A DNA stretch of 64,000 nt from Consotaella salsifontis. Its GTDB lineage: Bacteria; Pseudomonadota; Alphaproteobacteria; Rhizobiales; Rhizobiaceae. How positions within the stretch are numbered: the first letter of the stretch is position 1; each line of letters starts with the position of its first letter. The stretch is from contig NZ_FUXL01000004.1 of the NCBI RefSeq assembly GCF_900167365.1, positions 186,001 through 250,000 on the forward strand, in the 5' to 3' direction. A program made the position numbers and the translations under genes. The notes under the pieces are model-generated. The model was not told the DNA's origin. It did no database searches and saw only the letters and a list, made by a program, of their open reading frames with translations. Shown piece by piece: positions 42,717 to 50,447 of the stretch.

Positions 42717-44240
42717 TTACGCCTCGCGACTGCGCGCCAGTCTCTCCTGTCGGCGCAGCCGCGCCTCATCCAGCGCCACCGGCGCCTGGGAGCGGTGCGC
42801 GCATCGCCATCCGGTGCCGAGAATCGTCACCACGCGGTTGCCGCGAAAGTCGCTTTCGACCCTGATCAGGCCGTGTTCCGCCATGAAGGAGAGAAGGAAG
42901 CGGCCGCGCGAGGGCGAGTGGCTGCCATAGGCGCGCGCCAGGGCGTCGTCGGATGGGCATTCCGCGCCATCGGAAGCAGCGCGCGCCAGCATCAGGAAGA
43001 CGCCTTGCATCTCCTCCGGCAAAGTTTCGCTGCGGCGGGCGATCTCCTGCCACGCCTCGTCCTCCACCTCCTCGCCCACCCCGGCGCGAGCCAGGGAGAG
43101 GCGGCGGCGGAAGCGCGTCATGTCGGTCTCCTCCCCTTTGAGCCGCTTCAGCCGGCAATGAGTGAGGAACTCCTGGTAGAGGATCGGCACGGGGCGGAAC
43201 GCGGCCTCGGGATCGGCCAGCATCTCGGCGAAGATCGCCTCAACGAGGACCCGTCGCTCGTCGGGCGAGCGGGGATCATCATCCTCCGGCTCGACGGCGT
43301 CCGCACCCTGCCCCGCTTCGATGCGCTCGATCAGCGAGGGCGTGGCGAGCGGCGCGGCACGCGGCGCGGGCCCCGGCAGCGGAGTATCCTCGATATGGGA
43401 GAAGATAAGGTCCGACAGCGCCTCGCGCGGCGTCTCGGGCAGCGGCATCAATGTCGGCCGCCCGGTGCGCCCTCGCGTTTCGACCGGCCCGATCAGGATC
43501 GGCACCGGGCGTCGGTACAGCGCCGGACCGAGGGCGACGAAATGGCCGGGGGCGAGATCGCGGAACTGCTCGGCCTGCCGCCGGTCCATGCCGAGAAGGT
43601 CGGCGGCGCGGGCCATGTCGATGTCGAGGAAGGTGCGCCCCATGAGGAAGTTGGACGCCTCGGCGGCGACATTCTTGGCGAGCTTGGCGAGGCGCTGGGT
43701 CGCGACGATGCCGGCGAGGCCGCGCTTTCGCCCACGGCACATGAGGTTGGTCATCGCGCCGAGGGAAGCCTTCCGCACGTCCTCCGACACGTCCCCGCCG
43801 ATCGCCGGAGCGAAGAGCTGCGCCTCGTCCACCGCCACCAGCATGGGAAACCACAGGCTGTGGTCGACGTCGAAAAGGCCGTTCAAGAAGGCCGCCGCGC
43901 AGCTCATCTGCACGTCGGCGTCGAGGCCCTCGAGGTTGAGGACGGTCGACACGCGGTGTTCGCGGATGCGCGCCGCGATACGGGCGAGTTCTGCCGGTGT
44001 GCGGTCGGCATCCACCACCACATGGCCGTACCGGTCGGAAAAGGAAACGAAATCGCCTTCCGGATCGATGATCGCCTGCTGAACGAGCCTGGCGCTCTGC
44101 TCCAGCAGCCGGCGCAGAAGATGAGACTTGCCTGACCCCGAGTTGCCCTGAACGAGAAGGCGCGTCGACAGCAGCTCCTCCAGGTTCATCTCCGCCGGCT
44201 CGCCTGTCCGGTTGGTGCCGAGCGTGACGGAAACCTGCAT
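42717..44240 (-). CDS. HerA-like DUF87 ATPase
   Basis: A 507-residue cytosolic ATPase of the FtsK/HerA class. Walker A is VQGNSGSGKSHLLRRLLEQS (about 30-49) and Walker B is MLVAVDEAQLF (about 135-145). MTNLMCRGRKRGLAGIVATQ holds the sensor/arginine region. The C-terminal half is a wing-like domain with no named family. The ATG at 44240 has AAGGAG 6 bases upstream. Such proteins are common in Rhizobiales; DNA translocation or end processing is possible, but no nuclease partner (NurA) is nearby. Single gene. Confidence 0.75.
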   Translation of the reverse strand: MQVSVTLGTNRTGEPAEMNLEELLSTRLLVQGNSGSGKSHLLRRLLEQSARLVQQAIIDPEGDFVSFSDRYGHVVVDADRTPAELARIAARIREHRVSTVLNLEGLDADVQMSCAAAFLNGLFDVDHSLWFPMLVAVDEAQLFAPAIGGDVSEDVRKASLGAMTNLMCRGRKRGLAGIVATQRLAKLAKNVAAEASNFLMGRTFLDIDMARAADLLGMDRRQAEQFRDLAPGHFVALGPALYRRPVPILIGPVETRGRTGRPTLMPLPETPREALSDLIFSHIEDTPLPGPAPRAAPLATPSLIERIEAGQGADAVEPEDDDPRSPDERRVLVEAIFAEMLADPEAAFRPVPILYQEFLTHCRLKRLKGEETDMTRFRRRLSLARAGVGEEVEDEAWQEIARRSETLPEEMQGVFLMLARAASDGAECPSDDALARAYGSHSPSRGRFLLSFMAEHGLIRVESDFRGNRVVTILGTGWRCAHRSQAPVALDEARLRRQERLARSREA

Positions 44241-44377
44241 GTCTTCTCCTTCGGGCATCGTGCGACGAGAGGCGGGGCAATGGGGTGGCCCATGCGCGCG
44301 CCTGAGGCAAGGCGGGCGGCCCGCGATCCACAGATTCGTTGCCGCTCTGTGAACAACCCCTGGGATTTGAAAAGGAT

Positions 44378-45565
44378 TTAGCTCTCGGCTTCCGTCTCGT
44401 CGCCTTCGCCTTCAGGTTCCGGCCGCTCGATGCCGAGCTCGGCCATCACCTCCTCGGTGTGCTCGCCGAGGCGCGGCGCAGGCCGACCGAGGGCGAGCGA
44501 CGCATCGGAAAAGGTGAGCGGCGTCCTCAGACCCGGCACGCCATCGCTCTCGATCCGGATGCCGCGATGAACGACCTGCGGATCGGCGAACGCCTCCGCG
44601 ACCGTATGAATGGGTCCTGCCGAAACTCCCGCCGCGGCGAGAGCGGCGATGAGGTCGTCGCGCTTCCAGGCGGCGAGCGCCGGCCCGATGATCTCGTTGA
44701 GAGAGGCGCGGTTGACGACGCGATCCTCGTTGCGGTGGAAGCGCGGATCTGCCGCCAAGTCCGTCTTGCCGAGGAGATTCACGAGATTGACGAACTGCTC
44801 GTCATTGCCGCAGGCGATGATCACCTGGCCATCGGAAACCGAATAGACCTCATAGGGCGCCACATTGGGGTGGGCATTGCCGGTGCGCGAGGGCGTCGCG
44901 CCGGTGGCGAAATAGTTCATTGCCTGATTGGTGAGGACGGCGGTCATGCAGTCGAGGAGCGCGAGATCGATGTGCTGGCCGTGCCCGGTCGCCTCGCGCT
45001 GGCGCAGCGCCGCCTGAATGGCGATGACACCGTAAAGCCCGGTGATGATCGAGCCGAAGGCCACGCCCATCTTCTGCGGCGGGCCGGCCGGATCGCCGGC
45101 GACGTCCATCATGCCGCTGAGGCCCTCGAGGGTGTATTCGTAGGCAGTACGATCGGCATAGGGCCCGTCCTGGCCGAAGCCGGTGACGGAACAGTAGACC
45201 AGCCGGGGATTGATCTTGCGGACGCTGTGATAGTCGAGCCCGTAACGCTCCAGCCCTCTCACCTTGAAATTCTCGATCAGAATGTCCGCCTGGGCGGCAA
45301 GCCCTTTGACCAGAGCCTGCCCCTCCTCCGTGCCGAAATCGGCAACGACAGCCCGCTTGCCACGATTGCAGGCATGAAAATACGCGGCCGTTCGTTCGCC
45401 CTCATGCTCGATGAAGGGCGGCCCCCAGCCACGCGTCTCGTCGCCTCTCGGACTCTCGACCTTCACAACGTCCGCCCCAAGATCGGCGAGCGTCTGGCCG
45501 ATCCAGGGGCCGGTCAGGGAACGGGCGAGTTCGACGACCTTGAGGCCTTTCAACGGAGCGTTCAT
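44378..45565 (-). CDS. CaiB/BaiF-family CoA transferase
   Basis: A 395-residue family III CoA transferase. It begins LKGLKVVELARSLTGPWIGQ with TLADLGADVVKVESPRGDETR, and has NRGKRAVVADFGTEEGQALV. The family-conserved Asp is in HIDLALLDCMTAVL (about residues 184-197). The acceptor acid is unknown. The ATG at 45565 has AGGAGGGG upstream; a frame reaching 45637 lacks one. The C-terminal tail is strongly acidic (PEPEGEGDETEAES). Confidence 0.88.
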   Translation of the reverse strand: MNAPLKGLKVVELARSLTGPWIGQTLADLGADVVKVESPRGDETRGWGPPFIEHEGERTAAYFHACNRGKRAVVADFGTEEGQALVKGLAAQADILIENFKVRGLERYGLDYHSVRKINPRLVYCSVTGFGQDGPYADRTAYEYTLEGLSGMMDVAGDPAGPPQKMGVAFGSIITGLYGVIAIQAALRQREATGHGQHIDLALLDCMTAVLTNQAMNYFATGATPSRTGNAHPNVAPYEVYSVSDGQVIIACGNDEQFVNLVNLLGKTDLAADPRFHRNEDRVVNRASLNEIIGPALAAWKRDDLIAALAAAGVSAGPIHTVAEAFADPQVVHRGIRIESDGVPGLRTPLTFSDASLALGRPAPRLGEHTEEVMAELGIERPEPEGEGDETEAES

Positions 45566-45651
45566 GGGTCCCCTCCTGGCATCCTGCTGCGGCGGCCGGG
45601 TGCGCCGCCCGACGGATGGGCGCCCCATCAGTGGCATTCCCGGGCGGCGAG

Positions 45652-45676
45652 ATCAACGCAGAATGATCGCGTTGAT
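45652..45676. promoter_or_regulatory. Inverted repeat upstream of the cio operon
   Basis: ATCAACGC-N9-GCGTTGAT, a perfect 8-bp inverted repeat about 225 bases before cioA and 87 bases before the CoA transferase start. It looks like a dimeric-regulator site; the regulator is unknown. Confidence 0.4.
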
Positions 45677-45754
45677 GCGACGCAGCGTCAGCTTCTCGCG
45701 GGACGGGCCGAAAACCTCAATCTCTGGCAAGCTCCAGGATATGCAGCCTTTAGC

Positions 45755-45775
45755 CGCGCAATGACAAATTGTCGC
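45755..45775. promoter_or_regulatory. Palindrome resembling a redox-regulator (ActR/RegR) site
   Basis: The perfect palindrome GACAA-A-TTGTC (45763-45773) lies within GCGCAATGACAAATTGTCGC, about 130 bases before cioA. On the minus strand it begins GCGACA, loosely like ActR/RegR boxes that control terminal oxidases in alphaproteobacteria. Only a partial match; low confidence. Confidence 0.3.
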
Positions 45776-45899
45776 ACACCATTCCATCTATCCTCCAAAA
45801 ACATATCTCAAGTGCCGATCCGCCTTGGAACGAGAGATCTCGTCCCAGACATTTAGCCGGGCTCGCGGCCGCCGCGCTCGGAAAAGACCGGAGCCTGCG

Positions 45900-47318
45900 A
45901 TGTTCGATGCGTTCGACCCTGTCCTTCTGGCCCGGGTGCAGTTCGGCTTTACCATTGCCTTTCACATCATCTTTCCAGCCTTCACCATCGGCCTCGCCTC
46001 CTATCTGGCAGTGCTCGAGGGCCTTTGGCTGGCAACCGGACGCGACGTCTACATGGCGACCTTCCGCTATTGGGTCGCGGTTTTCGCCATCGTCTTCGGC
46101 ATGGGGGTCGTGTCTGGCGTGGTGATGAGCTACCAGTTCGGCACCAACTGGTCGGTCTTCTCCGACAAGGCAGGGCCCATCGTCGGGCCGCTGATGGGTT
46201 ACGAGGTTCTCACCGCCTTCTTCCTCGAAGCCGGTTTTCTCGGCGTCATGCTCTTCGGCCTCGGTCGGGTCGGCAAGCGCCTGCATTTCTTCGCGACCGT
46301 GATGGTGGCCATCGGCACGCTGATCTCCGCCTTCTGGATCCTTTCGGTCAATTCCTGGATGCAGACGCCGGCGGGCTACGCCATCAACGAAGCCGGCCAG
46401 TTCGTTCCAGCCGATTGGTTCGCGGCGATCTTCAACCCGTCCTTCCCCTACCGCCTCGTCCATATGGTGCTCGCCGCCTACCTCACCACGTCCTTCGTCG
46501 TCGGCGCTGTGGGCGCGCTCCACCTCCTGCGCGACCGCGCCAACCCGATGGCGCGCCTGATGTTCTCCATGGCGTTGTGGATGGCGACCATCGTCGCGCC
46601 GCTTCAGCTTCTGGCGGGCGACCAGCACGGGCTCAACACGCTGGAGTATCAGCCGGCCAAGGTCGCCGCCATCGAGGGACACTTCGAGGACGAGGAGCCG
46701 GGGGGCGGCATGCCGCTGACGCTTTTCGGCATTCCAGACATGGAAGCGGAAACGACGCACTATGCCATCGACGTGCCGCGGCTCGGCTCGCTGATCCTCA
46801 CCCATAGCTGGGACGGCACCATTCCCTCCCTGAAGAGCTTCCCGCCCGAGGACCGGCCAAACTCGCTGGTCGTCTTCTGGTCGTTCCGCATCATGGTCGG
46901 CCTGGGCCTCCTGATGATCGCCATTGGCCTCTGGTCGCTGTGGCGGCGCTTCTTCGGCTCGATCTACGAGTCGCACTGGCTTCAGCGCGCCATGCTGGCC
47001 ATGGGGCCGGCCGGCTTCATTGCCGTCATCGCCGGTTGGATCACGACCGAGGTGGGCCGCCAGCCCTACACAATCTATGGCCTTCTCAGGACCAGCGACA
47101 GCGTTTCGCCCGTGGCCATCGAGGCGGTCGGCACGTCCCTCACCGCCTTCATCATCGTCTACTTCCTGCTCTTCGGCGCCGGCACGTTCTACATCCTCAG
47201 GCTGATGAACCGGACGCCGACGGGCCTCGAAGGACCAGAGCGCGGCAAACCGACCCGCTCGGCCGGCACGACACCGGCGCCTTCGGTCGACGACGACACC
47301 GTCGCAACCGAGCACTGA
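45900..47318 (+). CDS. cioA: Cytochrome bd-type quinol oxidase subunit I (CIO type)
   Basis: The heme-bearing subunit of a high-affinity, cyanide-insensitive quinol oxidase. The 472-residue membrane protein has RVQFGFTIAFHIIFPAFTIG with the heme-ligand His at about residue 22. Further blocks are YWVAVFAIVFGMGVVSGVVM, SWMQTPAGYAI and, near the C-terminus, WITTEVGRQPYTIYGLLRTS. The Q loop is short, the mark of the CIO subgroup, as opposed to the long loop of E. coli CydA. The ATG at 45900 has GGAG 6 bases upstream. It starts an operon with cioB and a small DUF2474 gene. Confidence 0.94.
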   Translation: MFDAFDPVLLARVQFGFTIAFHIIFPAFTIGLASYLAVLEGLWLATGRDVYMATFRYWVAVFAIVFGMGVVSGVVMSYQFGTNWSVFSDKAGPIVGPLMGYEVLTAFFLEAGFLGVMLFGLGRVGKRLHFFATVMVAIGTLISAFWILSVNSWMQTPAGYAINEAGQFVPADWFAAIFNPSFPYRLVHMVLAAYLTTSFVVGAVGALHLLRDRANPMARLMFSMALWMATIVAPLQLLAGDQHGLNTLEYQPAKVAAIEGHFEDEEPGGGMPLTLFGIPDMEAETTHYAIDVPRLGSLILTHSWDGTIPSLKSFPPEDRPNSLVVFWSFRIMVGLGLLMIAIGLWSLWRRFFGSIYESHWLQRAMLAMGPAGFIAVIAGWITTEVGRQPYTIYGLLRTSDSVSPVAIEAVGTSLTAFIIVYFLLFGAGTFYILRLMNRTPTGLEGPERGKPTRSAGTTPAPSVDDDTVATEH

Positions 47319-47331
47319 GGAGGGCTCGTCC

Positions 47332-48336
47332 ATGGATCTCGCGCTCATCTGGGCCTTCCTCATCGCCTTCGCCGTTCTCGCCTATGTCATCCTCGACGGC
47401 TTCGACCTGGGGCTGGGCATTCTCTTCCCCTTCCTTGGCAGCGGCGAAGATCGGGATGTGGCGATGAATTCGGTCGCCCCCGTGTGGGACGGCAACGAGA
47501 CTTGGCTGGTGCTGGGCGGCGGCGGGCTCTTCGCCGTCTTCCCGCTGGCCTATTCCATCGCCATGCCGGCGCTCTACGCACCGATCATCGCCATGCTCCT
47601 GGGCCTCATCTTCCGGGGCGTCGCCTTCGAGTTCCGCTTCCGCACCGAGCGCGGCCGCTTCCTCTGGGACATCTCGTTCTTCATCGGTTCGCTGGTCGCC
47701 GCCCTCAGTCAGGGGCTGGCGCTGGGCACGCTCGTGCAAGGCATCAAGGTGGAGGGTCGCGCCTATGCCGGCGGCTGGTGGGATTGGCTGACGCCCTTCT
47801 CGCTTCTGACGGCCGTGGCGCTGGTGGTCGGCTATGCCCTTCTCGGCTCGACCTGGCTCGTCATGAAGACGGAGGGCGAGCTTAACCGGCGCGCCGCCCG
47901 CTACGCCACCTATACCGGCATCGGCACACTGACGCTCATCGGAGCGGTGAGCCTGTGGATGCCGTTCCTCGACCCGCAGTTCTACCTGCGCTGGTTCGCC
48001 TTTCCGCAGTTGCTCTATGTCGCGCCCGTGCCGATTGCCGTGGCGCTGGTCGCCTTCGTTCTCTTCCGGCAGCTGAAACGGCACGATTCGACCTACCGCC
48101 CGTTCTTCGCTTCGCTCGGCCTTTTCGTCCTTTGCTTCATCGGGCTCGGGATCAATTTCTACCCCAACATCATCCCGCCGAGCGTCACGATCCATGAAGC
48201 GGCGGCGCCGGACGACAGCCTCAGCTTCCTTCTGGTGGGCGCGGTCGTGCTGATCCCCATGGTTCTCGCCTACACCGCCTATGCCTACTGGGTGTTTCGC
48301 GGCAAGGTCCGGCCCGGAGAGGGCTATCATCACTGA
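47332..48336 (+). CDS. cioB: Cytochrome bd-type quinol oxidase subunit II
   Basis: The second subunit of the bd oxidase. The 334 residues have about eight to nine spans, starting with LDGFDLGLGILFPFLGSGED and APVWDGNETWLVLGGGGLFA, the two best-kept blocks. LIFRGVAFEFRFR follows and FPNIIPPS-type sequence (FYPNIIPPSVTI) is near the end. It starts 13 bases after cioA and its stop overlaps the ATG of the DUF2474 gene. Confidence 0.95.
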   Translation: MDLALIWAFLIAFAVLAYVILDGFDLGLGILFPFLGSGEDRDVAMNSVAPVWDGNETWLVLGGGGLFAVFPLAYSIAMPALYAPIIAMLLGLIFRGVAFEFRFRTERGRFLWDISFFIGSLVAALSQGLALGTLVQGIKVEGRAYAGGWWDWLTPFSLLTAVALVVGYALLGSTWLVMKTEGELNRRAARYATYTGIGTLTLIGAVSLWMPFLDPQFYLRWFAFPQLLYVAPVPIAVALVAFVLFRQLKRHDSTYRPFFASLGLFVLCFIGLGINFYPNIIPPSVTIHEAAAPDDSLSFLLVGAVVLIPMVLAYTAYAYWVFRGKVRPGEGYHH

Positions 48337-48455
48337 TGGAAGATCGCGCTCCCGCTTCCCTTTGGCGCCGGCTCGGCTGGTTCGCGGCCCTCTGGGCCGG
48401 CGGCGTCCTCGCGGTCGGGTCGGTCGCCTACCTGATCCGGCTCATGATCCTCTGA
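48336..48455 (+). CDS. DUF2474-family 39-residue oxidase subunit (CydX-like)
   Basis: A 39-residue single-span protein: a short polar lead, WRRLGWFAALWAGGVLAVG as the membrane segment start, then SVAYLIRLMIL. It fits the DUF2474 family that accompanies cioAB operons and is thought to stabilise the oxidase in the way CydX does in E. coli. The start ATG overlaps the cioB stop (TGATG), so it is translationally coupled. It is easy to miss because of its size. Confidence 0.8.
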   Translation: MEDRAPASLWRRLGWFAALWAGGVLAVGSVAYLIRLMIL

Positions 48456-48461
48456 GGATCT

Positions 48462-48483
48462 CGCTTGGCCTTGGAGCCAAGCG
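48462..48483. terminator. Bidirectional hairpin between convergent genes
   Basis: CGCTTGGC-cttgga-GCCAAGCG, a perfect 8-bp stem exactly between the DUF2474 stop and the stop of the SnoaL-like gene. There is no T run on either side, so terminator strength is uncertain, but the position fits both genes. Confidence 0.55.
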
Positions 48484-48867
48484 TCAGCGGCCGAGCTGAT
48501 GCTCGATCGCCGCCTTGTCGATGACCGACCATACGGACGCGATCTTGTCGTCCCTGAACTCGTAGAAGACATTCTCGGCAAACGAGACGGTGCGGCCGTC
48601 GACCCGAAGCCCCAGGAACTGCCCCCTCGGCGAACATTCGAAGGCGAGGCGGGCCGCGACGCGCGGCGGCTCGCAGACGAGAAGCGCGATGTTGAAGCGA
48701 AGATCGGGAATGTCCTCGAAATCCTTCACCAGCATCTCGCGATAGCCCGACAGCCCGAGCTGGCGGCCGTTGTGCTCGGCATCGTCGGCGACATAGGTTC
48801 CGAGCCGCGCCCAATCCTGACGGTTCAGGCAGTCGATGTAGGCCCGGTAAATATCGGCAAGAGACAC
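48484..48867 (-). CDS. SnoaL-like / NTF2-fold ester-cyclase-like protein
   Basis: A 127-residue protein of the SnoaL-like polyketide cyclase group (NTF2 fold). It has ADIYRAYIDCLNRQDWARLG, YVADDAEHNGRQLGLSGYRE, VAARLAFECSPRGQFLGL and YEFRDDKIASVWSVIDKAAI. Function unknown; small-molecule binding or isomerase-like activity is common in the family. The GTG at 48867 is preferred because AGGA lies 8 bases before it; the frame could extend to 48936. It lies downstream of the UdgX gene on the same strand. Confidence 0.75.
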   Translation of the reverse strand: MSLADIYRAYIDCLNRQDWARLGTYVADDAEHNGRQLGLSGYREMLVKDFEDIPDLRFNIALLVCEPPRVAARLAFECSPRGQFLGLRVDGRTVSFAENVFYEFRDDKIASVWSVIDKAAIEHQLGR

Positions 48868-48969
48868 GCGAGATCCTCCCGTAAACGCTCCGCGGACCGT
48901 GCGGAACATAAGGCGGGCCTCTTGCCGGACCAGCATCGACCTGAACTCCGCACACGGCGGGGTTTCCTG

Positions 48970-50436
48970 TCAGGCAGCCAGGGCGATCTCCGGCACCGCC
49001 TGCCGCACCCTGGCCATATCCTCGCGAAACAGCGCCTCCTCACGCGCCTTGGCGTCTGGGTCGGGCAGGCGCAGGAGGTAGGACGGGTGGACGGTGACGA
49101 GCGCCTGCCCCCCCGCCGGCAGGTCGATGAGCTGCGAGCGCACGGATCGGATGGTGACGGTGCGGCCGAGCACGGACGATGCCGCCGTCGCGCCCATGGC
49201 GACCACCAGCTTCGGCGCGACGAAGGAGCGCTCCAGATCGAGCCAGCCGCGGCAGGCGGCGATCTCTCCGCCGCTCGGCTTCTGGTGAATGCGGCGCTTG
49301 CCGCGCGGCACGAACTTGAAGTGTTTCACGGCGTTGGTCACGTAGGTCTGCGCGCGGTCGATGCCGGCGGCCGCGAGCGCGGCATCGAACACCTGGCCGG
49401 CGGGACCGATGAAGGGCTCGCCCGCCAAGTCCTCCTGATCGCCCGGCTGCTCGCCGACGAACATGACCGGCGCTGCCTTTGGCCCTTCGCCGAAGACCGT
49501 CTGCGTGGCCGGCTCCCATAGCGGGCACGCCCGGCAATGCCTCGCCGCCTCGCGCGCCTCCTCAAGGCTTTCCGGCCGATGATCCGGATCGAAGACCGGC
49601 GCCTCAGCTCTTGCCATCTCAAAGCGCTCCCTTTGTCGCTCGTGGCGATAACTCGGAAGCGTCGCGGGCGTTGCGATCATCGCCTCGCGCGCGGCCTCGG
49701 CGCCCTGCGCCAGTGGCGCGATCAACGCCGCCTCGGGCATGTTCTTCCAGTACTTTTTCGGCATCTGCGCCCGCATCGCCTTCATCTTGAGGCGCGAGGG
49801 GTTGAAGATCGAGGCGTAATAGGTGAGCCACAGCGCCTCCATGTCGTCGCCGCGCGGGCGCATTTCCGCGGTTGCGCCGGGGCCATATTCCAGCCGTTCG
49901 CCATTCCAGTGGGCGGAAAGAAGCGGCGTCAGGAGCGACCAGGACATGCCGGTGAAACGCCGCACGAAAAAGGGCGCGACGCGCTCCACGATGTGATGCT
50001 CGGGCTCGAACCAGGCGATGGAGCGCCGCCCCTCCTCCGTCTCGACCTCGCGAAAACGCACAAAGGCCTTCATCTTATGGCTGTCGCGCGAGACAGCCTT
50101 TGCCATGGCTTCCGCAAGCGCGACATCTCTGTCGGAGGCGACGGCGAGGAGCTTCGGCTCGGCCTGAAGCCGGAAGAGCAGCCGATAGGCGAGCGAGAAC
50201 CGCGCCGGGTCGCGGTGGGAAACGAGCACTTCGGCCAGATCGATGAAGGCGCGCGGCACCGTGAAGCGGCCGCCGACATCCGGGGCCGGCGGAAGCGGCT
50301 CGGCAAAGAGCGAGGCGGCGCTTTCGCCCACCGTGAACTCGATGTCGGCGGGATCGACGCCCAGCGCTAGCGCCATGCGCGCGCCCTGACGCCAGCCTTC
50401 GAAATCCGTGGGAGATGAGAGACGGACGAACTTCAT
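48970..50436 (-). CDS. udgX: UdgX-family uracil-DNA binding protein with N-terminal DUF4130 domain
   Basis: A 488-residue DNA-repair protein. The first about 270 residues form a DUF4130-type domain (FRFQ-like core, TGMSWSLLTPLLSAHWN). The rest is a family-4-like uracil-DNA glycosylase with the iron-sulfur CRACPLW (about residue 300), GEQPGDQEDLAGEPFIGPAG, and the UdgX mark PRGKRRIHQKPSG. The His at about residue 384 is the one that forms a covalent bond with uracil sites in UdgX. TVHPSYLLR follows. The ATG at 50436 begins the DUF4130 part. It lies 11 bases after the radical-SAM gene; the two occur together in many bacteria. Confidence 0.9.
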   Translation of the reverse strand: MKFVRLSSPTDFEGWRQGARMALALGVDPADIEFTVGESAASLFAEPLPPAPDVGGRFTVPRAFIDLAEVLVSHRDPARFSLAYRLLFRLQAEPKLLAVASDRDVALAEAMAKAVSRDSHKMKAFVRFREVETEEGRRSIAWFEPEHHIVERVAPFFVRRFTGMSWSLLTPLLSAHWNGERLEYGPGATAEMRPRGDDMEALWLTYYASIFNPSRLKMKAMRAQMPKKYWKNMPEAALIAPLAQGAEAAREAMIATPATLPSYRHERQRERFEMARAEAPVFDPDHRPESLEEAREAARHCRACPLWEPATQTVFGEGPKAAPVMFVGEQPGDQEDLAGEPFIGPAGQVFDAALAAAGIDRAQTYVTNAVKHFKFVPRGKRRIHQKPSGGEIAACRGWLDLERSFVAPKLVVAMGATAASSVLGRTVTIRSVRSQLIDLPAGGQALVTVHPSYLLRLPDPDAKAREEALFREDMARVRQAVPEIALAA

Positions 50437-50447
50437 GGCGCTCGTTC

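Larger units (their letters stand above)
45566..45899. other. Divergent intergenic region between the CoA transferase and cioA
   Basis: A 334-base region that must hold the promoters of both genes. It contains an inverted repeat at 45652 and a palindrome at 45763, listed separately. No protein-coding frame is credible here. No -35/-10 pair is clear. Confidence 0.5.

Noticed and set aside
44339-45856. 505-codon plus-strand frame opposite the CoA transferase
   Set aside because: Shadow frame; the minus strand has the CaiB family motifs and a strong ribosome site.
45750-47363. 537-codon minus-strand frame opposite cioA
   Set aside because: The product is an improbable His/Asp/Glu/Arg-rich chain; the plus strand encodes a clear cytochrome bd subunit.
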